A stretch of DNA of 64,000 nucleotides from Buxus sempervirens (taxonomy: Eukaryota; Streptophyta; Magnoliopsida; Buxales; Buxaceae), in the NCBI GenBank assembly GCA_947561395.2, contig OX387194.1:10960048-11024047 (forward strand), read 5' to 3'. The translations under genes were made by a program, and so were the position numbers. This document shows, in pieces, positions 36,550 through 48,692 of this stretch. The notes beneath the pieces were generated by a model, which saw only the letters and a program-made list of their open reading frames with translations, was not told the origin of the DNA and ran no database searches. Position 1 is the stretch's first letter, and every line of letters starts with the position of its first letter.

Positions 36550-37337
36550 TAAGTGTACCACAAAGTATCTTCCAAGTATACTTAAAGTATCTTCCAAGTG
36601 TACCCAAATTTCCATCCAAGTGTACCCAAGGTACCTCTCACATGTACCTCAAGTAACTCCTAAGAGTACCTAAAGAACCTCCTAAGAGTATCCAAGGTAT
36701 CTCTCAAATGTATCTAAAGTATCCCCTAAGAACACCTAAAGTAACTCTTAAGTATTACCCAAGGTACCCCCATTGTATACCCAAAGTACATCCAAGTATT
36801 ACCCAAGGTACTACCCAAGTATGCCTAGGGTACACCCATGCATTACCCAAAGTACACCAAAGTATTACCTAAGGTACACCCAAGTATTACCCAAGGTATC
36901 ACTAAAGTATACCTAAAGTACACCCATGTATTACCCAAGGTACCACCCAAGTGTTATTTAAAGTACTCTCCAATTATACCTAAGGTACTCCACTTGTATC
37001 CCTAAGGTACCCCCTTTGTTTGCCTAAGGTACCCTTCTGATTTACCTAAGGTACCCCATGTGTTTGCCCAAGGTACCCTTGTATTACCTAAAGTACCCCA
37101 CTGTTTTGCCTAAGGTACCCCACTTGAATACTTAAAGTACCCCACTATTTTGCCTAAGGTACCCCCTTATATTGCCTAAGGTACCTCACTCATATTGCAT
37201 AAGGTACCCCACATGAATACCTAAAGTACCCCACTGTTTTGCCTAAGGTACCCAATTTGACTACCTAAAGTACCCCTTAATTATACCTAAGATACCTCCT
37301 TATATTGCCTAAGGTACCTCCTTATATTGCCTAAGGT
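36550..37337. repeat. Degenerate ggtacc array, second copy
   Basis: Same 'cctaaggtaccccac' units as at 12590-14040. It resumes at 40129-40241 after the inserted LTR. Confidence 0.85.
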
Positions 37338-37342
37338 ACCTC

Positions 37343-40123
37343 TATAAAACCCCGATATTTTCTAAGGAGTTTTTTTATTTATTATTTATGTGGGCGAATA
37401 AGCTTAAGTAGATGCGGGTATACGTAGGGATTTCGGTGGACGAGCGTACACGGAATCAATGATTTTCAAAGGTTGTCGAGCGGCAATACGTATGGAAGGT
37501 ATATATACTAAAGGGGAAATTAGGTTTTGAGTAGAAAAAAAATAAACAATATAAAATAGTAGATAAAATAAAATATATGCAAAAGTATGAACACAAGGAT
37601 TTATGGACAGGTTTAATCAAAATTTATTTATTGCTAGAGATTTGTGGTCATTAGTTGTCAAAGAGAATGGGGTGGAATATTAATACGTAATTAATTATCG
37701 AACTTAAAAATATGGTAGTAAATAGGAATTAGCAAATAAGTAAATCCGGGAAAGCCCAAGTTGAATGAGGGGTAGAAAGGGGATTCCGAGGGTTAATTAA
37801 ACATCGAGGGTGAATTAGGTTAAACCCTTGCGATGTCTATAAATAGGTAACTAATATAAAATTTTTCGGAGATTGGGGAAAGGTTGCTGCTCTGAAATTA
37901 GGGCGGCGGCCGAGCAGCTTGGGTCGCGAGAGAACTCCCTCAAGATGGCTGGAAGCTTGAAGAAGATCTTCAATACCGGTGAGTAGCATTGATTTACAAC
38001 TGAGGTTTAAGTTTATTTGTGAATGTATTCTGATGCATGGTTGTCTTCTGAGTTTTCTGGAATAGCATGAGTCCGAGCATGAGAGTGAATTACAACTTGA
38101 ATAGAAATGTGTTTAGATTAAATTCAAAACTGGTTGGGAAGTATTATGGGGATATTAGGAGACTATTTGAACAATTACAGACCGAAAAAGATCGGCCAGA
38201 GTTGGAGATCTGGAAATAACAGAGAGTCGGAAATCGCAGTGAGTATCCGCCGACTTGGCGCTCACTTGCACTCACTTCGAAGTAGGCGCCCTTTAAAAAT
38301 GTACCATCCGCCGAGCTGGCGCCCACTTGGCGCTCAGCTCGCGCTCACTTAAAAAAAGATACGCGGATCTCGCGTGAAGCTGGCGCCGACCTCGCGCCCA
38401 CTTCCCGCCCACCTGGCGCTCACTTGATATCAAGTGAGCGCATAGTCGAATTTTAACCTAAATTCTATCCGCTCACTCGGCGCTCACCTGGTGCTCACTT
38501 CAGGAGGTGAGCGCATAGTCCAATACACTTACCGAATTGGAATTTTGACTGAACCAAGGGGTTTTTGATGACTTGAGGGTTAAACCACTTAACTATTCAC
38601 TTGTTTGGGGACTTTGGAACCTACTTTGCCTATGCAATTATTAGAGGAAAATTTAGTGAAATTCTTAAAGGCTTCCAAGGTTGAGTTTAGGTTATTTGTA
38701 AGTGTTGTGCCGGATACCAAAACACTAGGAGTTCCTAGTTAGTTTCCCTCTGTTTTATACACTGTTTTGATTGAGAAATTATTAAATTCTGGTTTCACTT
38801 GTTTGGATAATTCTGAATGTATTGTAAAGATTTTCTTGGTATGAATAATTGAGTTTTATTTCCAAATGGAATGTGTTACGGAAATGAGAAAATACTGAAA
38901 GTACTTGAGGTACTGCTTGGTCCAGAGGGACAGGTGATGAACTGTGATGAGTTATACATGATGTGGAATGAATGGTCTTATTTTGATGTTGGAATTGAGA
39001 TTATACGATGATTTACTGTTTTGGTTTAGCTTGTCCTGGATCCAGAGTCTAAGCTTAGTAATGTGATGTTATTGCTTCGTTGGTGTAATTGCATGGCCTT
39101 GAGTGTTGCCATTGCCGGTGTAGAGCAGCCAGAAACCCTGAGTAGGCCTTGTTGTCAATGCAGAAACTCGGGGAGTAGGCCTACATTGGATGACGAAACC
39201 CTGAGTAGGCCGTCATTTCAGAGTGTCCGAAACCCTGAGTAGGCCGGAACTGTGTACATAGAGGGGTGGATGTCGCCTTGGCATGTCAATTAACCAATGT
39301 AAACAACTACATGACATTGACCAATGTTGGTATTTGATTTTGTTTGACGTGATATGTTTTATTCGCTGGTTTGTTGGTATTTATGGTTCATGGAATATTG
39401 TTTACTGATTATTGGGTATTGTACCTCCCGTCGGTGTAGAGCAGCCAGAAACCCTGAGTAGGCCTGGTTGTCAATGCAGAAACCCGGGGAGTAGGCCTGC
39501 ATTGGATGACACAGTCATTTCAATATCCGAAACCCTGAGTAGGCCGGATATACATTTGGAGGCGTGGGCATGGTTATGAGAAGACTTTGTGTTATATGAC
39601 ATTGGTATATCTGGAATTATATCTTGAGATACGAAATTACGGTTAATTGCTATGTTGTTGTCAGTTAATCATTATTTTATCGATATCTTCGGGATTGGAA
39701 ACGGATTGTTATTGCTTGATTTACCTGATGGTTTTCCGCACTGATATGAATTGGATTATTGAAGTTTAGTCGGATTATTCGGAATATGTGTGTTATCATC
39801 ATTGTATATGGTTTATAACTGTGGCATGTTTTAGAACTGAAATAAATGTATTTGTGCATGCATGTGCTGCTCATTGGGATATTCGTATCTCACCCCGTTG
39901 CTTTCGTTTTGTTTTCAGATACTCTTGGAGAGCTCGATACTTGCGGGTAGTTACTTGGACATGTGAGTTTTATTTTAGTTTGGGAATATTTTAGCGCACT
40001 CTGTTATATAGCTATTGTTGTATTCATGTTTTCCTTCACTCTAATATTGCGATCCTGTGTTTTAAATTAACCTCCGGGGATGAGTTACGGTGTTATTTCG
40101 TGACTCGGATCCGGGGCGTTACA
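37343..40123 (+). mobile_element. Solo LTR of the small chromovirus-like family
   Basis: 2781 bp, starting TATAAAACCCCGAT (TG decayed to TA) and ending ggatccggggcgttaca, flanked by ACCTC on both sides (37338-37342, 40124-40128). TATA-like tatatatac near 37500. Two tandem blocks of 'aaaccctgagtaggcc' motifs (39126-39245 and 39435-39545). Inverted relative of 32158-34461. No reading frame of note. Confidence 0.88.
39126..39545. repeat. Duplicated block of 'aaccctgagtaggcc' motifs
   Basis: A ~120-bp block ('ggtgtagagcagccagaaac' onward) occurs twice, separated by about 190 bp. Each holds three to four copies of the 15-bp motif in alternating context. The inverted LTR at 32158 has only one such block (32767-32880). 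Confidence 0.75.
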
Positions 40124-40241
40124 ACCTCACTCATATTACCTAAGGTACCCCACATGAATACCTAAAGTATCCCACTGTTTTGCCTAAGGTACCCCATTTG
40201 CCTAAGGTACCTCACTCATATTGCCTAAGGTACCTCTCATT

Positions 40242-40567
40242 TATAACGTCCCAGACCCATACCCAGCAAGATATTGTCCGCTTTAGGCCCAATGGGCTCT
40301 CATGGATTTGTTCTCAAGGGATAACACGAGAAAACTTCCTAGTGGTCACCCATCCAAGCAGTGTTCTCACTCGAGCACGCTTAACTTTAGGGTTCCAAGG
40401 GGATTTAGTCCCGTGTTATACCTTAAAAGGCCTCTTGCTTAGTAGGGGATCTTAAGACTACTTATAGCATCCCCGAGCGTTGTGGGATCCCAACCATATG
40501 CACATCCATGCGTGGCAGCTCTCCATGTGAGCTCTACCCATTCACAGCTACCTGACAAGATGTTACA
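40242..40567 (-). repeat. Cassandra-like LTR with 5S-rRNA-derived domain
   Basis: The minus strand contains AGTTAAGCGTGCTCGAG and GGATGGGTGACC in the same order and spacing as the A-box/intermediate element and C-box of plant 5S rRNA. Cassandra TRIM elements carry such a domain in their LTRs. The ends are TGTAACATCTTG and GGGACGTTATA (CA decayed to TA). It is about 326 bp and alone. It is not a functional 5S gene, because only the central ~50 bases match well. Confidence 0.75.
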
Positions 40568-40572
40568 TGAGG

Positions 40573-41823
40573 GCCCCACCATTCATTTGTGAGGGGTTGT
40601 CCACGCTGTAGACGATGCCCATCCTTGTTGTATACACTGTTGTACAAATCTTATTGTTGGGATGTGCGTGTGCCTGACAAGGGAACTTTGACATGTAGGG
40701 AACTTCCACATGTTCTTTTTCATCATGTTTTATAAAGTATCACTGAATTTTAGTAGTTATGATATGAAATTAACATCTTTTCTTTTTTTGGGATAATTTA
40801 TGAAAGTTAAAACTCTCCTTAAATTTTGATGAAATTACAAATACATCCCTTCATGTTTTTAATTCTATAAATTATAATAAAATTAAAATATTTAAAATAC
40901 AACTATGCTTCTCACATTCCTTGATTGTAAAAATTTCCTTCATAACAAAAGGGGCTTACGGTAAACCCTCTTTTTTTTTTTTTAACTCAGGGTATCCAAA
41001 CCCACTTACGCTCAACCGACTAATCCCTGAGGGCCCATATAAGACCTTGTAACCCACATGGCCCAAGTAACCCTAAGGCCTATAGACCTTATGTAAATAG
41101 CCCCAAAGAATTGATAGCACCTAAGAGGTTTTGAACTTGAGACCTTGGAGGGAGCACACCCCCAAGCGCCAAACCATTACCACCAGGCCAACCCTTTGGG
41201 GTTAAACTTATAGCTTAGGTAAATGGAACTTTACTCTTATTAAAAATATTTAAAGTTCACACTTTGCCTTACATTTAAAGTTCCAATTGACACTATGGGG
41301 TTCAACTTATTGTCCTTTTACACTTGTGTTCCTTTGCAAAGTTAAACAATTAACGACCTTTTTTTCAAAGTTAAAAAAAACGGTTATTATATAATTAATG
41401 TTATGAAGATAAAACAGTTACAGAAATTTGGTTAAACCCGTTAGGTGCTATTTTATAAAATGGTGTTAAATATTATAAACAACAAAATTTAAAGGATTGT
41501 TGTTCTTCATAAAATTAATACTCTTAAATGTCTTAAAAAAAAGAAAACCTTTTTTTAATTATAAACTTCAACTCGACTTTTCTTATCAGCTTCTGAATAG
41601 GCGTAATTACATATGTTATGTTGGGAGAATTTTGGGCATAGATTGTCAATCACGAATCTTGGCAATTGCATTTGTATAGAAGTATAGATTCTATTATATG
41701 GGGGCTCTATTACCAAATTCCTATGTTGTTTTTAAATGAAGGAGAAGATGATCATTGCGACTACAAGTGTGATATTTTGAAGAGTTTCATCTGGTTTATT
41801 AGTTTCAGTTCAATACTTCCAAC
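40573..41823. other. Distal part of the broken dirigent-upstream paralogue
   Basis: 40785-40960 and 41215-41530 match 62340-62500 and 62560-62900, for example 'tagcttaggtaaatggaact'. About 250 bp at 40970-41215 ('acccacttacgctcaaccga') is a separate insertion. No gene. Confidence 0.6.
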
Positions 41824-42315
41824 TAGGGATGCTTATCGGGCCGTGCCAGCCCGAGCACACCAGCAGGCCGGCCTTGCACGGCCTGCCCCCTGGGGCGTGC
41901 CGTGTCATGTTGGGCCGGGGGGTCTGGGCTGGCGGCCCGTTTAGGCACTAGCCTGCTTTGGCATAGGCCGCCTGCGTGCTGGCCCAGCACAGCCTGCCCC
42001 CTGGGGCGTGCTGTGTCGGGCGGGGGGGGTCTGGGCCGGTGGCCCATTTAGGCATGGGCCCGCTTTGGCATGGGCAGCCAGCGTGCCGACCCGCTAGGGG
42101 GCCCGCCCAACGGCAGGCACGCGGCCCGCTTGGCTAGCCCTCTATTCCCTCCAACTTTTTTGCCTCTTTTACCCCCCAACAGCTATATAACAGCCATATT
42201 TTGGGGGGGGGGGGGTATGGTTGTAATTGATTGTTAAAGACCTTTTCTACCCTTCCAACTGCCAAATAACATTCATATTGGAGGGTAGAGGTGGTAAAAA
42301 GCCACTTTTGGTTTT

Positions 42316-42325
42316 CTATAAATAG
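42316..42325 (+). promoter_or_regulatory. TATA box of the hAT transposase gene
   Basis: ctataaatag, followed by 'ccacacctcttct' and a probable leader and first intron donor (gag/GTATTC near 42501). The same promoter is kept in the small derivative at 56508-56520. Confidence 0.65.
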
Positions 42326-43099
42326 GCCTACCCTTTCCCACTCCAAACCACACCTCTTCTACAATCTCTTACTCTCTTCTACAATCTCTCTAGCCTATCA
42401 AGAAATAGTTACTTTGCGTAAATTGTTCAAGCATCAAAAGTGGGAAATTGGACTCTAGAGGTTGAAAGCTTCAACTGCAAAGTTCAAGTTTCATTCTAAA
42501 GAGGTATTCTTATATTTAATTTTCCGATTTTAAAATTAGTGTAGACACCTGATTTTTGCACCCCTGAAATGAAGAAAATAAAAAGTCAAATTAAAAGTCA
42601 AACCTGAAGGGGTCAAAATTTTGACTTTTTGATCAGGTGCAAATTGACTACCAAACTTCATACCATTGGCAATAGGATTCCGATACGATTCTAATGCCAC
42701 TGAGTTTGCTCAAATCGGAGTCCAGATAAAGAAGTTATAGGTTGGTCAAATCTGGAAATAGCAGAAATCAGCTTTATGCAAAACTCCAAATTAGCTGCTC
42801 AATTGGACATCAGCAGAAATAGCGCATCGACACAACTCCAATGCAATTGAGTTTGCTGGAATCGGAGTCCTGGATAAGGAGATATGAGCAAAACTGGCTC
42901 CGGGACGCGACTTTGCACTTCTGCTAAAAAGCCCGAATTTGCTGCCAAACTCTAGCTCAATAGATAGAAGATTTCAATCTGATTCCAATGGCACTAAGTT
43001 TGTTGAAATCGGATATCAAATGAGAAAGTTATGAGCAGTAAAAAATCTCAGAAAATCTGCACATGTGGCAAGATTGAAGAAAGGACAAAAAATAAAAAT

Positions 43100-45124
43100 C
43101 TAAGAATAAAATAATAATATTTTGTAAATATCTAACAATTAAATTAAATCAAAAATAAAATGGAAAACACATATGCGTTTTTGACAAAAAAAAATCTTAA
43201 GAATAAAATAATAATAAAACCTAAAGAATCTAAAAATTAAAATAAATGAAAATAAAACAAAAAATAACAACCACACATGGAAGGTGTGGATAAGGATGAT
43301 GTGTTGGAAGGATAAGAATTGGAAAATTAAATTTTAGTTACCTTGGTTATAAAATTAAAATTTAGACACAAAATGTGATTAAAATTCAGTTTTAGGTCAT
43401 TTTTTCAACTATCCACCCCCCATTCCATTCCAAGCAAAAAACCCCTCTCTTCTCCCCCTTTTTGCTCTCTCCCACTTCGCTCACCCTCTCCCTTCTCTCG
43501 TCCTCCTTGATCTCCCCTCAAGCAAGCTAGCCCCATCTCTTCCCTCCATCTGAACCCCTGCCTCTCTTTCACCTTTCCTTACACCAAAGTGGGCATTCCT
43601 GGCCCCAAAAAAAAAAAGAAAAAAAAAGGAGCAATTGCGAAGAAAATAAAGAGGAAAAAGAAAAGAAAAGGGTTGTGAAAAGCAAGAGCAAAATAAAACG
43701 GGGAAAATATGAACCCCACACCAAAGAAATAAGCCAGGATGTAAGCCCCAACAATAAAAAGAGCACTTACAAACCTATAAAGCTACAGCCTTTCCGAGCC
43801 ACTTATCTTTCTTTCAAAACCCCAGCCTAGCCTACATTTCGTCCTATCTTGAAGACCTCTCGGATCCCAAAGTGAACGATCTTGAGCAAAACAGTCAAAT
43901 CTGCATTTTCTGGTAATGACGGAATTTGATTCTCCCTGAAAGGACCAGACATGGTGAAAACCCAAAAAGGGCGCTGTGTGCAAAAAGGGTCAATTGTGGT
44001 AAAAAAAAAAGGAGAGAAGAATGAATGGAATGGTCATACCTTGATTAGAAAGGGGGCTGCAGTAAAAACAAAAACAGAATAGGCAATGCACTAAATGGGG
44101 ACAGCCAAGTGATCTGAAGGGCCCCAAACTGATAAATTGTGTTTGAATTTGCACTTCAATGGCCCATGATGACAAAAAATACCAAGCACTCTAATCCGTG
44201 TCTGACTCAAGGATTGACTCTTGTGATAATTGCAGGCATAAACAGACAAAACCACGTCCGTGTTCCTCTATAATTATTCTGCTTAACTACCTTTGAAATT
44301 TCCCTAGTTGTGCTGCTAACCTTTGAAGAAAGGCTTATTACCTTGATCGGCAGCCATTTTTGATTGTGATGAGTAAAAGGCTTAAAATAAACAAACCCTG
44401 CATATCCCTAGCAGATCAAGCACTGACATTTTGTTCCTTGTACAGGTTCAAACAGGAAAAGGAATAGGACACAAGATGAACATGAGAAGGGCACTCTGAT
44501 GATAAAAAACATGTATCCTTTCTTCCCCAGCGGAGGCCTCTTCCCCTTCATCCCCAGCGGAGCTCAGAAGAAAGAAGATCGTCAAGATCCTCAGACCCTC
44601 CAACATAACTTCAAAGACAGAAGGAGACATCACAATAATCCCCAGGGAGTCGTCTTGACAGGTCATATTCCCACCAAATCCCTAGTGGAGTAACTCTTGA
44701 GTGGGAAAAGAAACTCTAATGCCTCGACGAAGAAAGAACTTGGCAAGAAAAAGCAGCAAGCATTTCAAGAAAAGCAAAGCAATAACGAGCCAATTCGCCC
44801 CCTCTTGTAAATTTTGATTTCCCACTTTTGTAAATAGTCTAGGCTAGAGTAGGTGTGTGGTCTCCGAGATGATGGGCAGCAGCGCAAAAGCCTCCTCCCG
44901 TTCTCCCACCTTCACTCCCAGTCCCTAACCTTGGCCTGGCATGTCTCTAAAAAAAAAAAAAGGAAAAAGAAAAGGGGAATCAAGAAGAAATCAAAATTGA
45001 AGTCATTAAAAGCTTTAATGGAATAAACAATAAGAAAAGAACATTGTTGAGTGCCTTGCATCAACGCCGAAACAGGCTGATTAACTCAGATCTAATCTTA
45101 TCTCTCTTTTTAAAAAACAAAATG
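43100..45124. other. Left LTR remainder and internal region without genes
   Basis: AT-rich to 43400, then C/T-rich leader-like sequence (43430-43570) and A-rich runs. 44525-44575 holds two 'ccccagcggag' words, which equal part of the sense 3' end of tRNA-Arg. No protein domain is recognised. Confidence 0.45.
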
Positions 45125-46094
45125 CTAAGTGTGCGAGCGTCGGAAACGCGGCACGGGGAAGTTCGGAGTCACCACCGCCTGATGGGGTGCAGGCGGACAC
45201 CTGAGTGCCTAATCTTGTCTATTTTGGGTTTTGGTTTGCGGCTTGAGATTCTAAGTAGGGTCTCAGTTGTAGTCTGGGGAATTCCGTAGACACCCCAGTC
45301 CGCCCTGTCGGATGACGGGTCCCGTGGGTTCCCTAGTTTGAGTCAGCTTGCTTTGGTCTCACTCGATTCCTAATCCAACATGCTATTTTGTTTTAGTCTG
45401 GCGGGACCACCTGAGTGGTGTGGGTCCCTTTAATTGATTTTATCTTGCTTAATTTAGGCGATCTGAGTCGGATTGGGTGGGCCCCGTTGGAAGGCGGTGT
45501 CCTTGGCGGGCTTGGTTAAGCCCATGTGCCCATGTGGGCCTCTGTCTAAGCCTAGGAGACCCTGTGGGCTTTGGTTAGTGAGTTGATTTTGCTTAATTGT
45601 TTAAGTTGGATTTTTAGGTGATTTACATGCAAGGAGTGGGTCTGTGTTGGTTGGCAGGCCCCAGTGGTGGGCCCCCCATGATGGTTGCCAAGAGTGTTTT
45701 TGGTTTTATCTCATTTAACTTTGCCAAAATGCACTAGACCTTGGGCTTGGGGCCTGTGGTCCAGTTTTGGGCTTGGAAGCCCAGTTCTTTGAGGTTTAGG
45801 GTTTGCACCCTTCCTTGGTTCGGTTAATGGGCTTTGGCGGGCCCGATAGGCCCTTGCCCTAAGTCTCGGCCAAACCACGCATTTAAACACACCAATTCCA
45901 TACATCAAGGTTCGGGTGGGCCTCATTGGGTTTGGCCCGCCCGATTCAATTTGTTCATTTTTACTTAACTTACTCATTTGCATGCTTTTGGATTTATCGG
46001 GCTTGGCGGGCCCCTGTTGGTTTGCTTGGTTTTGCTAAAAATGACATGGAAATTCGGCAAGGAACACAAAAGTCATAAAAACTGCATTTTTCAT

Positions 46095-46165
46095 CATGTA
46101 ACCGGCCTTAGTTGCCGGATACACACAGGCCATAGGTGATCCGGCCTGAGTTGCCGGATCACCTC
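46095..46165. repeat. Palindromes of the GATCCGGC type, downstream cluster
   Basis: Arms GATCCGGC and GCCGGATC with spacer ctgagtt (46139-46161) and a looser pair starting at 46100 (GTAACCGGC ... GCCGGATAC). About 1.6 kb downstream of the LTR TATA box in LTR orientation. Confidence 0.6.
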
Positions 46166-47805
46166 AAAAATGGCCCTTTTCAGGCTTTGGCCATTGGGGT
46201 GGCTTCCAGGGGCTCCCTAAGGTCTTATACAAGTCAGGTGGGCCCCTGGGAGGGCCCATACTGGTTCAGGTTTGAGGGAGAAGCCTCACTTGGCTTCTCT
46301 TTTGGATTCTACAGCAAGGCAAGAGGGCATCGGAAGGCATGGGGCCTGCTGCCCCTCTTACCTCTTTTCTGATATTTACAGCAACAAGGTGGGGGTCTAA
46401 GTACCCCAATTTCCGTGATTTCCTATCATCAATCAACAAACAATTTAAAGCAAAAGAATCATACATTTCAAGCTTAAACAAATCGAAGCCAACTAACCGG
46501 CTGTGGAAAGAGAAACAGCAGCTAACAATGGGATTTTGGATGGGCTTTGGGCATGCAAAAGGGTTGATCAGCACATGGACATTGGGGCTAGGGCAATGTG
46601 CATGCAAGGGTTGAAGGGTTGGGCCCAGTCTTAAGCTTAAGACTGCTGGGACAGCAGCAACTTAGTGGAGGTTTGCTGCTGTCCCCAGTAGCAACTCACT
46701 TGCGTCATAATGGGGAGAGCGTGACAATGGCTAACCATATACTAAAAATACAGCAATCAGCAAATTGTCACTCAACAAAAAAAAGGGAAGAGATTCATGC
46801 TTTAGACATGCAAAACAGCAAGTGGAGAAAGGGGTGGGGGTCATATTTATCACTTAATCATAGCATTACAATAATCCCAGGGAATAAAGGTCTTGCATGA
46901 GCACATACAAACAGCAGGTGATAAAAGGAGAGCATGCATTGGCTCCTAGAAACAGCAACCTAAGGAAGAAAAGACACTAGGTGACAGTAATGGCATGCAT
47001 GAATAGAGACCCTAGCTCACATCTGAACATAACTACAAATTAACACACATGTTCACACCAAAACAGAGGCATGTAAGAGGCACGCATGCTGCAACCATGG
47101 TCCAGGACAGCAACCCAAGGGGGGTACGGCCAGCAGTAAAATGACACCCACGAAATGAGAAGAAAGAAGAAGGATTAAGAAGGGAAATGGGGGGTTACTT
47201 TGGGGTACATTGGAGGGAGATTTAGGGAGAACATGCTCCTCCTACAGATACTCAAAACAGTAAACTGACATGGTAGCTTATAGACACCCAAAAGGAGTGT
47301 AAAAAAGAGACTTCCTACGCCCAAGGAACTTCACGTAAACCTCTTACTAGTGGTGGTTTCGTGCCATGAAAAAGAATCATATGCATGCAGAAAATTGCAT
47401 GGAAATAGGCCCATGCCAAGAAGGAAGACAAGAATAAGAAAATTAGCGGAAAAATCCGAGTTTAATATATGATGAATATAACATGGCGAGGAACCTTACC
47501 TAGTGATTCTTGGTTCTTTCTGTGGAGGTGTATGACCTCTTTGCACCAACACACCAGCTGGAAGCTCCACCTCAGGCCGGCTGCAGTAATGGCTCCTTCT
47601 ATTGGTAGGGAGCAAGGGAGGAAGAAGGAGGAAAAGAGTGGTGGAGGTGATTTTTATTTGTCTTGGGAGGTGGTAGAGGGCTGAGGGAGTTGAAAGAGGT
47701 GGGATTCGGAGGGGAGCAAGTGGGAGAAGGGAGCTGAAGAACAACCAAAAGAAGCCAACCCTCGGAAATGGGCTGCTGTTGGCCTTTTATAGACCAACTT
47801 AACGT

Positions 47806-48050
47806 ATCCGGCAACTCAGGCCGGATACACTAAGCCTCCTTCATAGCCGGCCTCTATGGCCGGTTACACAGGTGTCCTTTTGTATCCGGCATTCAATGCC
47901 GGATACAAAACATAATCATCCGAAAATTAAATGCCGCCGCGAATTTGTCGGGCGATCGGCGCAAATCTCGCCGAAATATCTCTTTGTATCCGGCATTTGA
48001 TGTCGGTTATACACAAACCTATGTGTATCCGACATATTTGACCAGATACA
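47806..48050 (-). promoter_or_regulatory. Palindromes of the GTATCCGGC type just upstream of the LTR TATA box
   Basis: Arms GTATCCGGC and GCCGGATAC with spacer aactcag, then again with spacer attcaat (which extends pairing by one base each side), then three decayed pairs. The TATA box is immediately downstream on the minus strand (47787-47796). The arrangement resembles binding sites for a dimeric regulator; this is inference. Confidence 0.55.
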
Positions 48051-48677
48051 AATAAGAAAATTACGGATTTGCCCTTCGACTTGACCGATTCGACCGATTT
48101 GACACTTTTGAGCAAACTTAATTTCGACAGCTCATATCTCCTTCATCCGAACTCCGATTTGAGCAAACTTAATTGCATTAGACTCGTATCTGAGCCCTCT
48201 ATTCAATGACATAGGTCTAAGCACTTGGCACGGGGTTCAAGGAAAAGTCAACTTTCGGCTCTCATTTAAGTTTGACCGGCCCACAGAACCCTCATCCGGA
48301 CTCCGATTCTAGCAAACTCAGTTGCGTTGGAACCATGTCGGGATCCTCTATCCATTGAGATAAAGCAAGGTGGCTATTCATCACTTGATCAAAAAGTCAA
48401 TTTTCCACCCCTTAGGGTTTGACTTTCTGTCTAGGGTTTGCATTTCCGGCTCTTATGGGAGCGCAAAAATGAGGTGCTTACACTAAGGAATTACCCTATT
48501 CAAACCCGAAAGAGGGTATAGGGATTCCAAAAGCAAGGAAGTGATACCAGACATCTGACACTTCCCTTTCACTGAAAACAATTTAAGGATTTAGCTCGTC
48601 GACGTTGTCGACAGAAATGCAAGGTGCAAAAATAAGGTTCTTTTACTTCTTTGCCGTTCCTCCCCAAAGTGACTCCA

Positions 48678-48692
48678 GCAAAGAGGGGCAGC
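48678..48692 (+). other. Polypurine tract
   Basis: gcaaagaggggcagc directly before the TG of the LTR at 48693. It differs by one base from the tract of the Tat element at 17754-17769. Confidence 0.85.

Larger units (their letters stand above)
36295..40567 (+). mobile_element. Second copy of the large LTR, truncated and joined to a Cassandra-like LTR
   Basis: Starts TGTAAAATCCTGACTTAG, the decayed counterpart of the LTR start at 12326 (C-to-T differences at CpG/CNG positions), and runs collinearly into a ggtacc array. The array is split by the solo LTR at 37343-40123 and ends at about 40241, where a 5S-like LTR takes over and ends gatgttaca. TGAGG lies directly outside both ends (36290-36294, 40568-40572). 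Confidence 0.6.
45130..48482 (-). mobile_element. Solo LTR of a Tat-like family, 3.35 kb
   Basis: Plus-strand ends TGTGCGAGCG and gaggtgcttaca, with CTAAG exactly on both sides (45125-45129, 48483-48487). Read on the minus strand it starts TGTAAGCACCTCATTTTTGC and is related to the LTR at 48693. It carries its own TATA box (minus strand, CTATAAAAGG at 47787-47796) and palindrome clusters of a different sequence family. No internal region remains, so it arose by LTR-LTR recombination. Confidence 0.9.

Noticed and set aside
40320-40425. A functional 5S rRNA gene
   Set aside because: Only the central promoter-like portion matches; both ends diverge and the piece lies inside an LTR-like unit.
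41824-42130. GC-rich frames in the 'ggcccg' subterminal repeats as genes
   Set aside because: Low-complexity proline/arginine/glycine-rich translations on both strands arise from hAT subterminal repeats.
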